Part shown: one piece after another, positions 35,253 to 46,298 of the stretch
Layout: each line of letters opens with the position of its first letter
How positions within the stretch are numbered: the stretch's first letter is position 1
Assembly (NCBI RefSeq): GCF_028368935.1
Contig: NZ_JAQNDK010000007.1
Location: 186,001 to 250,000, forward strand
Reading direction: 5' to 3'
Source of the DNA: Sorangium aterium
GTDB lineage: Bacteria; Myxococcota_A; Polyangia; Polyangiales; Polyangiaceae
DNA length: 64,000 bases
Made by a program: the position numbers and the translations under genes
The notes under the pieces: model-generated
What the model was told of the DNA's origin: nothing
Seen by the model: only the letters and a program-made list of their open reading frames with translations
Databases searched by the model: none

Positions 35253-37058
35253 TCATCCCCCCCGCCCGCGGAAGATCGCGTGGCGGAAGAAGTTGATCTG
35301 GCTCTTGGCGAACTCCTTCGCCGCGTCCAGCCGGTCCCCCTCGCGCGACGAGCTGCGGATCAGCAGCTCCCCGTTCTCGTAGAGCTCCCGCGTCTTGCTC
35401 CGCTGGAGCTTCCCGCTCGAGGTCTTCGGCAGGATGCCCGACCCGACCGCCACCACGTCATCGACGGTGAGCCCCATGGCCTGCTGGACGACGCGGCGCA
35501 CCTCGCCCTTCAGCGCCTGCTTCTCCTGCTCGTCCGACGCCGGCGTCTCGAAGACGATGACCACGCGCTCGCGGTCGTTGTGCGGCTTCATCGTCCCGAA
35601 CGCGATCACGTTGCCCTTCCGGACCCCGGAGACGCGGCTCGCCTCCCACTCGAGATCCTGCGGGTAGTAGTTGCGCCCGTTGACGATGATGACCTCCTTC
35701 GAGCGCCCGCAGATATAGACCTTGCCCTCCGCGAGGTACCCGAGATCGCCGGTCCGCAGCCAGCCGCCCGCGAACGCTTCCTTCGTGAGATCCGGGTCGT
35801 TGAAATAGCCGGGCATCACGCTCGGGCCCCGCAGCCGGAGCTCCCCGACCTCGCGATCGCCGAGCGGGCGCGCGCTCTCCGCGTCGTCCGACGCGAAGAC
35901 CCCGATCTCGTGCCCCTCGAACGCCGACCCGCACTGCACGAGCGACGACGCGCCCTCGCCGTCGGCCGGGACGGGCGTCGCCTTGCCCTCCTTCCAGAGC
36001 GTCTCGCCGTCCACCGCGTCGGTCTGCAGCCCGGCCCCGAGCGCGCTGAACGACACCGCCAGCGTGCTCTCGGCCATCCCGTACGAGCAGACGAACGCCT
36101 TCTCGTCGAAGCCGACCGGCGCGAACTTCTCGGCAAACGCGCGCAGGTTGTCGGCCCGGATCGGCTCGGCGCCGCACCCGGCGACCCGCCACGTCGAGAG
36201 ATCCAGCCCCGCCATCTCCTGCTCTCGGATCCGCTTCACGCAGAGCGCGTAGGCGAAGTTCGGGCCGAACGACACGTTGCCCCGGTGGCGCGTGATCGTC
36301 TCCAGCCAGCGCACCGGGCGCTTCAGGAACAGCAGCGGCGGCAGGAACGTGATCGTGTTGACGTAGTACAGCGGCGCGATCACGAAGCCGATGAGCCCCA
36401 TGTCGTGGTAGAGCGGCAGCCACGACACGCCCGTATCGACCGACTCCCGCACCCCCAGGCCGAGATCCACGATCGCCCGCACGTTCGCCGCCAGGTTCGC
36501 GTGCGTGAGCACCACGCCCTTCGGGCGCGACGTCGAGCCGCTCGTGAACTGGAGGAAGCACACGTCGTCGAGCTCGACCTTGACCGGCTTGAGCTCCTCG
36601 CGGGCGCCCCGGAGGCCCTCCACCGCCACGATCTGCTCGAGCGCCGGCGCCTGCGCCTGGATCGTGCCGAGCATCCGCTTGATCTCGGCGCTCGTGAGCA
36701 GGACCTTGGCGCCGCTCTTCGCGACGATGTGCAGCGTGTTCTCGAGGTAGCCGGTCAGCTTGCCGAGGCCGGTCGGCGGGTAGATGGGCACCGGGATGAC
36801 GCCCGCGCGGATCGCGCCCAGGAAGGCGAAGATGAAATCGGCGTTGTCCGGCAGGATCAACGCGACGCGATCGCCCTTGCCGAGCCCGAGCGCCTGGAGC
36901 GCGCCGCCGAAGCGCGCGCTGGCCCGCTCGATGCCCCCGTGCGTGAAGAACGGCTCGTTCTCGCTCGACTCCTCGATGAAGCGATAGCCCGTCTTCGTGC
37001 TCGCCGCTGCGTCCTCGATCGCCTGAGCGACCGTCCGCGGTTTCCAAACAGCCGTCAT
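35253..37058 (-). CDS. Fatty acyl-AMP ligase (FAAL/FadD-like)
   Basis: A protein of 601 residues, ATG overlapping the ACP stop (ATGA). It has adenylate-forming motifs in order: FLQFTSGSTSRPKGVVLTH (P-loop region), SWLPLYHDMGLIGF (typical of FAAL rather than acyl-CoA ligases), SYGMAEST, GWLRTGDLGY and GRSKEVIIVNGRNYYPQDLE, with catalytic Lys in LPKTSSGKLQRSK. FAALs activate a fatty acid as acyl-adenylate and load it on a carrier protein, here surely the coupled ACP. The pair could prime a lipopeptide or polyketide pathway, possibly the synthase locus 6 kb away, but no condensing enzyme is adjacent. Confidence 0.88.
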   Translation of the reverse strand: MTAVWKPRTVAQAIEDAAASTKTGYRFIEESSENEPFFTHGGIERASARFGGALQALGLGKGDRVALILPDNADFIFAFLGAIRAGVIPVPIYPPTGLGKLTGYLENTLHIVAKSGAKVLLTSAEIKRMLGTIQAQAPALEQIVAVEGLRGAREELKPVKVELDDVCFLQFTSGSTSRPKGVVLTHANLAANVRAIVDLGLGVRESVDTGVSWLPLYHDMGLIGFVIAPLYYVNTITFLPPLLFLKRPVRWLETITRHRGNVSFGPNFAYALCVKRIREQEMAGLDLSTWRVAGCGAEPIRADNLRAFAEKFAPVGFDEKAFVCSYGMAESTLAVSFSALGAGLQTDAVDGETLWKEGKATPVPADGEGASSLVQCGSAFEGHEIGVFASDDAESARPLGDREVGELRLRGPSVMPGYFNDPDLTKEAFAGGWLRTGDLGYLAEGKVYICGRSKEVIIVNGRNYYPQDLEWEASRVSGVRKGNVIAFGTMKPHNDRERVVIVFETPASDEQEKQALKGEVRRVVQQAMGLTVDDVVAVGSGILPKTSSGKLQRSKTRELYENGELLIRSSSREGDRLDAAKEFAKSQINFFRHAIFRGRGG

Positions 37059-37321
37059 CCCGAGAGCCTTCCTTCGTTCTTGAGCCGGAGCTCGATGGCC
37101 TTGACGACGTCGGCGACCGTGTCGACCTCGCGCAACATGTCGTCGGGGATCGAGAGGTCGAACTTATCCTCCATATCCGCGACGATCTCCATCACTCCCA
37201 GCGAGTCGAGGCTGAGGTCGGCGACGAGGTGGCTCGACTCCTCGATCTTTACCTCGCCGGCCGTGTGTCCCTCCAGGAGCTGGATGATCTCTGCCCGCAA
37301 CGTCTCCCGTGTCCACGTCAT
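37055..37321 (-). CDS. Acyl carrier protein paired with the FAAL
   Basis: A protein of 88 residues with the phosphopantetheine Ser in LVADLSLDSLGVMEIVADME. It is acidic and all-helical, like AcpP. It overlaps the FAAL start by 4 bases, giving a two-gene acyl-activation unit. Its DSL motif is standard, unlike the LGIKS of the carrier at 20250. Confidence 0.9.
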   Translation of the reverse strand: MTWTRETLRAEIIQLLEGHTAGEVKIEESSHLVADLSLDSLGVMEIVADMEDKFDLSIPDDMLREVDTVADVVKAIELRLKNEGRLSG

Positions 37322-37425
37322 CCTACGTTCCTACCCCAACTGCGGCGTGGCGAGGAGGGGCTTGCTCGGCCGCAAGGCCGCGGGAATTCGGCGTCGCACC
37401 CCCTGACCCGACGGCCGCGCGTGCA

Positions 37426-38424
37426 TCAGGGACGGGCGGCGTCGACGATCTCGCGCAGCCGACTGAGCCCCTCGAGCGCCCGCGCGCCGTACCACATGAG
37501 GTCCTTCCCGTCGCACCTGATCACGTGGCCACGGCGGGCAGCGGGGATGTCGAGGGAGCGAAATATTGCCGCGTCGGCGTCGGTGAAGGCGTGCGGCTCA
37601 TCGGGCAGCAGGACGAGCTCCGGGGCGCGAGCGATCACCTCGTCGAGGGTCACGCGGGGGTAGCGCAGGTCGCGGCCCTGGACGCGCTCGGGGGGCAGCG
37701 GCGGCGCCTTGCCCAGGTCGGCCGCGAGCGGGTAGCGCCGGGGCCGATCCTCGAAGACGTTCTGCGCGCCCACGAGGTCGAGCACGTCGGAGATGAACGT
37801 GTCGCCGTGGACGGTCATCAGCGGGTCCATCCAGATCGGGATGAAGGCGCGGATCGGCGGGCGCTCGCGGCGCCGCGCCTCGGCCGCGGCGTGGGCGCGG
37901 TAGGCGGCCGCGACCAGCTCGCGCGCGGTGGCCGGCGGCGGCTGGCCCGGGGCGCCGTGCTCCACATTCGCCGAGGGCGCGGGCGCGCCGGGCTTCGTCG
38001 CGACGTGCCCGAGCAGGCGCGCCAGCCGGGCGAGGTGCGCCACACCGTCGGCGACCCGCTTCGGGAACGAGACGAGCACCCGGAGCCCCGCGGCGTCGAG
38101 GCGCTCGATGTCGCGCTTGCTGTTCTCCTCCTGGTTCGCGACGACGACGTCCGGCTCGAGCGCGGCGATGCGGTCGACGTCGGCGTCCTTCGTGCCACCG
38201 ACGAGCTCGATGCCCTCGACGTCCCCCGCCGGCGCGACGCAGTAGCGGGTGCGGCCGACGAGCTGATCCCGGGCGCCGAGCCGGAGGAGCGAGTAGGTGT
38301 CGCTCGGGACGAGCGAGACGATGCGCCGCGGAGGCGAGCGCCACTCGTGCTTGCGCCCCCGGTCGTCGACGATGCGGATGAACGACCCGGCAAAGGCCGG
38401 TCCCCAGCCTGCGCTGAACGCCAT
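37426..38424 (-). CDS. BtuF-like helical-backbone substrate-binding protein (PF01497 type)
   Basis: A protein of 332 residues from ATG 38424. The pattern RIVSLVPSDTYSLLRLGARDQLVGRT is typed here in part only: RIVSLVPSDTYSLLRLG, then VGRTRYC. With ALEPDVVVANQEEN and MDPLMTVHGDTFISDVLDLV it matches class III binding proteins for cobalamin, haem or siderophores. No signal peptide is apparent, and no permease or ATPase gene is adjacent. Either a start further upstream is used, or it acts in the cytoplasm as an orphan. Substrate not predictable. Confidence 0.78.
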   Translation of the reverse strand: MAFSAGWGPAFAGSFIRIVDDRGRKHEWRSPPRRIVSLVPSDTYSLLRLGARDQLVGRTRYCVAPAGDVEGIELVGGTKDADVDRIAALEPDVVVANQEENSKRDIERLDAAGLRVLVSFPKRVADGVAHLARLARLLGHVATKPGAPAPSANVEHGAPGQPPPATARELVAAAYRAHAAAEARRRERPPIRAFIPIWMDPLMTVHGDTFISDVLDLVGAQNVFEDRPRRYPLAADLGKAPPLPPERVQGRDLRYPRVTLDEVIARAPELVLLPDEPHAFTDADAAIFRSLDIPAARRGHVIRCDGKDLMWYGARALEGLSRLREIVDAARP

Positions 38425-38495
38425 GCGCCGGATGTAGCCCGCCGCCGCGCGCGCCGCACGTGAACTGAGCGGCCCGCGCGCGCTGCGCGTGAACT

Positions 38496-38525
38496 GACGT
38501 GGACCGACGTGGACTGACGTGGACT
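38496..38525. repeat. 10-bp tandem repeat, 3 copies
   Basis: GACGTGGACC, GACGTGGACT, GACGTGGACT in a row, in the control region between the divergent binding-protein and kinase genes. Each copy contains the half-palindrome GACGT. The period of about one helical turn would suit repeated binding of one protein. Confidence 0.6.
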
Positions 38526-38598
38526 GCGCGGCGCAGGGCCTGAACGGCGCGGCGTCCACTTAGTTGGCCCGCCCGGGCGAAGTCTGCGACGACGGCTC

Positions 38599-40065
38599 GT
38601 GCAGATCGATCGCCTCGATGTGCGTCGCGGAGGCACGCTCCCGTACCCGCCTTCCGGCCTGCCCGCTCTCCCCCTCGGCGCCGCGCGCGAGGAAGCCCCG
38701 CGCCGCCGGGCGGCGCCCCGCGGAGGGCGGCTGCTGCCGTGCCAGATCGGCCGCTACACGCTGTTCGATCACATCGGCCAGGGAGGGATGGCCGATCTTT
38801 ACCTGGCCCGGGTGCGCACGGACCTCGGCGCCGCGCGCCTCGTCGCCATCAAGGAGGTCGCCCCGAGGTTCGCGCACGACCCGCGCTTCCTCGAGATGCT
38901 CGCGGGCGAGGCCAGGCTCGCGGCGGGGCTGCGCCACGCGTCCATCGTGCAGGTCGAGGACCTCTGCCGCGAGGACGGCTCGCTCTTCATCGCGATGGAG
39001 TACGTCGAGGGCCTCGACCTTCGCGAGCTGCTCCGCCGCTGCGCGCGCCAGAAGGTGAAGTTCCCGGTCGCGTTCTCGCTGCTGATCATCGCCGAGGCGC
39101 TCCAGGCGCTCGCGTACGCCCACCGGAAGGGCGTCGTGCACCGCGACGTCTCGCCGTCGAACGTGCTCCTGAGCTTCGATGGCGAGATCAAGCTCTGCGA
39201 CTTCGGCATCGCCCGCGCGCACGAGCGCTGCGGCGCCATGGACGAGGCGCTGCAGGGCAAGGCCGGCTACATGAGCCCCGAGCAGGCCCGGGGCGACGCG
39301 GTCGACGCGCGATCCGACGTCTTCGCGGCGGGCATCCTGCTCTGGGAGCTGCTGGCCGGCCGGCGCATGTACAGCGCGGGCCCCGGCGCAGCGCTCTCCA
39401 AGGAGGCGGCGCGGGGCGATCTTCTCGAGCTCGCGCGGCGCGCGTCGATCCCACCGCTCGTGGAGCGCGGGCTCCCCGACGAGGCGGCGCTCCACGCGAT
39501 CGTGGCGCGGGCGCTCGCGGTGGCGCCCGACGAGCGCTACCCGAGCGCGGCGGCGATGCTCCAGGACATCGTCGCCTACGCGGCGGCGGCCGAGCTGACG
39601 GCCAGCCCGCTGCGCTTCGGGGCGTGGCTGCGAGACAACTTCGGCACGGAGCTGGTCGCGCCCCGGCGGGCGCGCGAGCGTGCGGTGCGCGCGCTGGAGC
39701 TCGGTCCGCCTGTGGTGATCGAGCCGATCGCGACCGTGGCTCTCGCGCCGAGCGCGAGGGGGGCCGTCACGCCGAGCGCGGTGGAGGGCGGTGCGCAAGG
39801 CGCGATGGCAGCGGCAGCATCGCCGGCGATGGCGATGGCAGCGCCGCCGGCGATGGAGGCCGCCGCGCGGCTCACGAGGGCGGCCGGCGCGCAGGGCGCA
39901 GAGCCCGCCGCGCGGGCCGTGGCCGAGCCGCCGCCCTGGGCCAGGACGCAGCCCTCGCTCGCCCGCTCGCAGCAGCGCAGGCTCGTGCCATTGCTCCTGC
40001 TCGGCGCGCTGCTGTTCGTCCTCGCCGCGCTCGTCATCGCGGGCCGCTATCTCGCGGCGCGCTAG
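38599..40065 (+). CDS. Tail-anchored eukaryote-like Ser/Thr protein kinase
   Basis: A protein of 488 residues from GTG 38599; the true start may lie further in, since the first 45 residues are not conserved. The kinase domain (about 50-325) has IGQGGMADLYLA (G-loop), Lys85 in VAIKEV, HRDVSPSNVLL (Asp183, Asn188) and DFGIAR (201-206), with KAGYMSPEQARGD in the activation segment. The kinase is therefore probably active. An Ala/Pro-rich linker leads to a single C-terminal membrane helix (about 464-484) followed by only a few residues, so there is no external sensor domain. This Hanks-type form is frequent in myxobacteria. Substrates unknown. Confidence 0.9.
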   Translation: MQIDRLDVRRGGTLPYPPSGLPALPLGAAREEAPRRRAAPRGGRLLPCQIGRYTLFDHIGQGGMADLYLARVRTDLGAARLVAIKEVAPRFAHDPRFLEMLAGEARLAAGLRHASIVQVEDLCREDGSLFIAMEYVEGLDLRELLRRCARQKVKFPVAFSLLIIAEALQALAYAHRKGVVHRDVSPSNVLLSFDGEIKLCDFGIARAHERCGAMDEALQGKAGYMSPEQARGDAVDARSDVFAAGILLWELLAGRRMYSAGPGAALSKEAARGDLLELARRASIPPLVERGLPDEAALHAIVARALAVAPDERYPSAAAMLQDIVAYAAAAELTASPLRFGAWLRDNFGTELVAPRRARERAVRALELGPPVVIEPIATVALAPSARGAVTPSAVEGGAQGAMAAAASPAMAMAAPPAMEAAARLTRAAGAQGAEPAARAVAEPPPWARTQPSLARSQQRRLVPLLLLGALLFVLAALVIAGRYLAAR

Positions 40066-40126
40066 CGCCCGCCCGGGCGAGGAGAACGTATCTCGCTCCC
40101 GTCGGGCGCGCCGGCGCTCGTCGCGA

Positions 40127-40723
40127 TCACCCCGCGTCGGCGATCGGCGCTTCGGGCACGGGCACCTGCATCTCCGGCTTCCGCGCGCACGCGTCGTTGC
40201 CGATGCCGACGCCGTAGCGGTAGATGAGCTCTCCGCCGAGCCAGCCGCTCGCCCCCGCGAGGCCGAACCCCGCGGTCGACAGCGCGATCCCGAGCGGCCG
40301 CAGCCCGATCGCCCGGGAGGCGAGCGAGGCGCCGTACAGGCCAGCGATCGCGAGGTTCAAGGCGCCGTGGACGAAGCCGATCCGCTTCGCGGGGCCGAGG
40401 GTGGTGCTCCAGTCGGCGAGCCCGGCGAAGGTGGCCACGAGCGCCCCGCCGAGGCCGATGGCCACGGTCGCGTCCGCTCCCCGATGGAAGCGCCGCCTGC
40501 GGCCGATGCCGGCGAGATCGAGCACCAGCGCGCAGGACCAGGCGCCGATGGGGATGGTCACAAGCACCGGGTGCAAGGGGTGCCCGAGGAACTCGCCATG
40601 CAGCACCTTGGCGACCGTGGGCGCGCGCCTCAGCACGGACTGGATCCCGCGCTGAAGCGGGTCGGCGATCTGGTCGATCCAGTCCTGCTCCTCGATTCCC
40701 CCCAAGACTGCGGTTCCGATCAT
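40127..40723 (-). CDS. DUF2231-family membrane protein
   Basis: A protein of 198 residues, ATG after AGGAGGGG. Four membrane segments are seen. The family signature GHPLHPVLVTIPIGAW (about 47-62) has conserved His residues at the membrane border, and FVHGALNLAIAGLY carries another. Family function is unknown, although heme or metal binding has been suggested from the histidines. Convergent with the kinase gene. Confidence 0.8.
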   Translation of the reverse strand: MIGTAVLGGIEEQDWIDQIADPLQRGIQSVLRRAPTVAKVLHGEFLGHPLHPVLVTIPIGAWSCALVLDLAGIGRRRRFHRGADATVAIGLGGALVATFAGLADWSTTLGPAKRIGFVHGALNLAIAGLYGASLASRAIGLRPLGIALSTAGFGLAGASGWLGGELIYRYGVGIGNDACARKPEMQVPVPEAPIADAG

Positions 40724-41200
40724 GTCCCCTCCTCCGAGGCGCGTGGCTGCGCAGATTTCCAGCGCATGGCGCCCGCCCCGCCGACCGTCCAGCGGTGAAC
40801 CCCTGACCGGATCCCGAGCAATCGGCGGACCCCGCGGAGCGGGTAGGGCGTTCCCATCCCCTCCCGCGGTGCGTGCGTCTGCGACGCCCGAGCTGGCCGC
40901 ACAGTTCGCTTCTGCAAGGGTGCTCTACAGAAATTTCAGGTTCGAAATCAGCGAGCGACCCATCTGGAGTGAAATACGTTCGGATCGCGAATCGCGCGGA
41001 TGGCATGGACGGTGCTCTATGTCCGGCCAGCGCTGCCGGCGCGGCCTTCCCCCCCCCGAGGCCCCGGCGGCGCTTTTTTTTTGGACTCTTTCCTTTTGCG
41101 CCCAGGGCGGGTGCCCGCGCGCATGCCCTGCGTTCCTCGTCCTGGGCGGCGTTCTCTGGTATCTCGCCCGTGCCGCGCCGCGCGCGGCCCTCCCGGAGCG
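40724..41200. other. Gap before priA with homopolymer C9 and T10 tracts
   Basis: About 480 bases without a convincing gene. A run of nine C (41049-41057) and a run of ten T (41074-41083) stand out in a genome so rich in GC. The T-run follows a GC-rich stretch, so it could end transcripts on the + strand, or be part of the priA leader. No promoter was identified. Confidence 0.5.
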
Positions 41201-43627
<2,427 letters not shown>

Positions 43628-43676
43628 CGGGCGATCCGCGGGGAAACGGGCGCGCTCGCTGCGCCTGAGGCGCTCT

Positions 43677-44282
43677 CTATCCAGGCGAGGTGACGCCGGG
43701 CGGGGTGAGGCCGGGCGCGGTGAGCTCGCCGAGCTCGTCGCGCGACGCGCGCGAGAGCCGCTCGAACTCCGCGCCCAGCCAGTCGAGGAACGCCGCGTCC
43801 CACGTCGGCCCTTCCGGGCGGGAGGCGACCGCCTCGGCGAGCTCACGGTCCCAGCGGCCGTAGACGTCCCGGAGGAGCGCGTGCGCCCGGCGGCTCTCGG
43901 CGGACGCAGGATCCATCTGGCCGTCCGTGCGCTCGGCGAAGGCGTCCTCGCAGAGGAAGTAATTGCATGTCGCGGCGCGCCGCTCGGCGGGGACGGTGCA
44001 GCCGCGCGCGCCGTGATAGACGCACTTCGACTGCCGCGGGGCCGTGCGCTCCTCCCGCTTCCGCACGCGCCGGAGATCGAGTCCGCGGCTCACGGGGAGC
44101 AGGTTGCCGGCGGCGATCTGCTCGAGCAGCCAGGCACGGCCGTCGAGGGAGACGATGCGCCCGATGTCCGTCCAGTCGAGCTCGGGCGGGCTGACGCAGC
44201 ACCCCGCGGGGCCTTGCGGGCACTGGGCGCACAGCGTCGAGTGCAGCCGGGTGTGCTCTCCTGAAAGCTCCAGACGGATCAT
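43677..44282 (-). CDS. YkgJ-like cysteine-cluster protein (zinc/iron-chelating domain family)
   Basis: A protein of 201 residues. I choose ATG 44282 because the open frame further upstream encodes only the product of a simple DNA repeat. The N-terminal half holds CAQCPQGPAGCC and the second half KCVYHGARGCTVPAERRAATC, followed by NYFLC. This CxxC..CC plus later Cys arrangement is that of the YkgJ/UPF0153 family, thought to bind zinc or iron. Reaction unknown. Confidence 0.75.
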   Translation of the reverse strand: MIRLELSGEHTRLHSTLCAQCPQGPAGCCVSPPELDWTDIGRIVSLDGRAWLLEQIAAGNLLPVSRGLDLRRVRKREERTAPRQSKCVYHGARGCTVPAERRAATCNYFLCEDAFAERTDGQMDPASAESRRAHALLRDVYGRWDRELAEAVASRPEGPTWDAAFLDWLGAEFERLSRASRDELGELTAPGLTPPGVTSPG

Positions 44283-44382
44283 CGAACCCCTTGCCGTCCC
44301 CCGAAGGGGCCGAGACACGCGCTCGATACAGCGCACATCCTGCCAGCGAACGCGCCAGGAATGACAGAAGCGCCCAGCGGCT

Positions 44383-44433
44383 GCAACCGACGCGACCGAC
44401 GCAACCGACGCAACCGACGCAACCGACGCGACC
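44383..44433. repeat. 9-bp tandem repeat, about 5.7 copies
   Basis: Units of GCAACCGAC (two variant copies read GCGACCGAC). It lies 100 bases upstream of the YkgJ-like start, in its presumed promoter region. A multiple of three, it also leaves an open frame reading Val-Ala-Ser repeats, which I regard as non-coding. Confidence 0.85.
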
Positions 44434-44655
44434 ATCGCATCGCTGACCGCGCCTCGATCCGAGCGGCGGCCAAGCGCCCCTCCTCACCGACATAGCGATC
44501 GAGAAGCGCGAGAACTCGCACTCCCGGGCGCTCTTGGAGGAGCTGAATCAGTTATAGTAAGTAACGGTCATCGACGCGCGTTTCGCGTGAATGCAGGGAG
44601 AAACGTGCGATCGTCCTTTTCCGGCCGCGGCGGGAGTTGATAGGCTGCGCCGGCC

Positions 44656-45102
44656 ATGAGCGATGAGCTTCCCAAGGAGGTCGGTCGGGCCATTCGCGTG
44701 CTCCGGCAGCTGCACGGGCTCACTTACGCCGAGTTCGCCGAGAAAGCGCGCCTCTCGGCGACCTACCTGCGGCAGGTCGAGCGCGGCGAACGCGATCTCG
44801 GGCTCGGCGCGCTGGCGCTCATCGCACAGGGGCTCGACTGCGATGCTCGGCTCCTCCTGCCCGGCGACGGGAGGAGCCCGGTCTCCGCGGTCGTCGCCGA
44901 TCGCTTCGATCGCGCGCCCGAGGCCCTCCAGGAGGCGCTCCTCTTCCTGTTGATCGAGCCCGACGACTCGCCGAAGAAGCAGGCCATCCTCGCGCTCATC
45001 AACGAGGATCCGGAGCGCGCGCGGCTCCGCTCGCGGCCTCGGTCGGAGGAGCGCGGGTCGCGCGGCTCCGCCCCCTCGTCATCGAGCCGGCGCGGGCGAT
45101 GA
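44656..45102 (+). CDS. XRE-family DNA-binding regulator
   Basis: A protein of 148 residues. Residues 8-68 form a lambda-repressor-type helix-turn-helix (GRAIRVLRQLHGLTYAEFAE, LSATYLRQVERGERD, LGLGALALIAQGL). The middle is acidic and helical and the tail basic and Ser/Arg-rich. It is convergent with an ECF sigma gene 15 bases away. Target sites unknown. The leader contains AT-rich sequence (44550-44570) in which its own promoter may lie. Confidence 0.85.
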   Translation: MSDELPKEVGRAIRVLRQLHGLTYAEFAEKARLSATYLRQVERGERDLGLGALALIAQGLDCDARLLLPGDGRSPVSAVVADRFDRAPEALQEALLFLLIEPDDSPKKQAILALINEDPERARLRSRPRSEERGSRGSAPSSSSRRGR

Positions 45103-45117
45103 GCCCCTGCTGAGCCC

Positions 45118-45759
45118 TCACGTCCGCGCGGACCAGCCCGTGACGCGAGGTGGCCCGGCGCCGGACTCCTGCCGGCCACCGCCCCGCGTCTCTGCGCCGG
45201 GCATCGACGCGAGGCGCCGCGTGGCCAGCTGCTGAAATGCGGCGAGCGCTCGGCTCCGCCGCTTGTACGCCGTCGAGAGGGGGATTCCGGCCCGGCTCGC
45301 GAAGTCCGCCATCGGGACGCCCTCGATGTCGTGGGCCATGAGGATCGCGCCGAACTCGGCGTCGAGCTCGCGCAGGACCGCGAGCACGAACAGGCGATCG
45401 CACTCCGAGATGATCTGCTCCTCGGCCGAGGGCTCGTCGAGCTCTGCGTCGAAGTCGTCCGGCAACGGCTCCTCCCTCCGGCGCCGCTCGCGCAGCCCGT
45501 AGTGGGACGCGGCGTGGACCGCGATCTTGTTCAGCCAGCGATCGGACGGCCCGAGCTCCGGATCGTAGTTCCCGAAGCTCTCGTGCGCCGCGAGCATCAC
45601 GTTCTGCGCGATGTCCCAGCGATCCCGGCGCGGAACCCCCAGGAGGCGGAGCCATCGCCGCACGAGCACGATCGTTTTCTTGTTGAAGATCCGCCAATAG
45701 GCGCCTTCTCTGTCGTTCGGCGGCCCTGAACCGTGGCCTCGACGCCCCGTTCCCGACAT
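45118..45759 (-). CDS. ECF-type RNA polymerase sigma factor
   Basis: A protein of 213 residues. Region 2 is recognisable (RRDRWDIAQNVMLAAHESF, then PSDRWLNKIAVHAASHYG) and region 4 is a helix-turn-helix (MADFASRAGIPLSTAYKRRS). No anti-sigma gene is adjacent on either side. The last 35 residues are a low-complexity tail. A palindromic motif lies three bases upstream of the start codon, suggesting autoregulation. Confidence 0.88.
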   Translation of the reverse strand: MSGTGRRGHGSGPPNDREGAYWRIFNKKTIVLVRRWLRLLGVPRRDRWDIAQNVMLAAHESFGNYDPELGPSDRWLNKIAVHAASHYGLRERRRREEPLPDDFDAELDEPSAEEQIISECDRLFVLAVLRELDAEFGAILMAHDIEGVPMADFASRAGIPLSTAYKRRSRALAAFQQLATRRLASMPGAETRGGGRQESGAGPPRVTGWSART

Positions 45760-45762
45760 CGC

Positions 45763-45774
45763 GTAACGATCGTT
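45763..45774. promoter_or_regulatory. GTAACGATCGTT motif, copy 1 (within palindrome TAACGATCGTTA)
   Basis: This 12-mer occurs 3 bases upstream of the ECF sigma start codon, where a ribosome-binding site would be. It recurs identically at 45953-45964. The core is part of the perfect 12-base palindrome TAACGATCGTTA (45764-45775), as expected for a dimeric regulator. Confidence 0.5.
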
Positions 45775-45952
45775 ATCACAAGAAACGGAACTTGCAAAAA
45801 CTGGTCGGGGCGATCACAGGCGAAATTTGATCGAAAAAGTGGTCAGGTGTATGCGCATGTGGTTATCGCCTGCGCCACCCTCCGCGTGCGCACTCGCGCG
45901 CATGCAGGCCGAATCGCTCGGGAAAGCGTCGTTCGACGATGGTTCTCGCGAT

Positions 45953-45964
45953 GTAACGATCGTT
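45953..45964. promoter_or_regulatory. GTAACGATCGTT motif, copy 2
   Basis: Identical to the copy 190 bases to the left, on the same strand, in the region between the sigma gene and pheA. A palindromic 12-mer repeating by chance within 200 bases of GC-rich DNA is unlikely. It may control the sigma gene, pheA or both. Confidence 0.5.
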
Positions 45965-46100
45965 CCTCATCCGAACTGCTCCAGGGTACCTTCGGGCATC
46001 GTCGAGCACGATGGTGCTCCACCTGGCAGCTGCGGCGCGATCGCCGCGCGGGCGGGCTCGGCGGCGGCCTGGTGCACCGCGGCGGCGGGCGCCTCCGCGC

Positions 46101-46130
46101 GCAGGCAGGCAGGCAGGCAGGCAGGCAGGC
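46101..46130. repeat. Tetranucleotide repeat (AGGC)7
   Basis: Seven uninterrupted AGGC units preceded by GC, in the 540-base region between the divergent sigma and pheA genes, about 170 bases before the pheA start. Tetramer tracts of this kind are prone to slippage. The rest of the region shows only the two GTAACGATCGTT motifs and no supported gene. Confidence 0.9.
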
Positions 46131-46298
46131 GAGGCGCCGCCGCTTTCCTCGCTGGACTCCGCCGCATCGCGCCGGTAGACAGGCGGCGCTCGATGCACAG
46201 CTTCCATCGAAGGATGCCGGCCCCAGGGCGGAGCGGCGCGCCCTGCTCGGGGCGTGTCGCGACCGTCCGCGCGGGCTCGGGCGGGGCGCCCATCGCTC

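Noticed and set aside
45842-46298. Open frames between the ECF sigma gene and pheA
   Set aside because: They run through the tetramer repeat, give low-complexity peptides and lack ribosome-binding sites.
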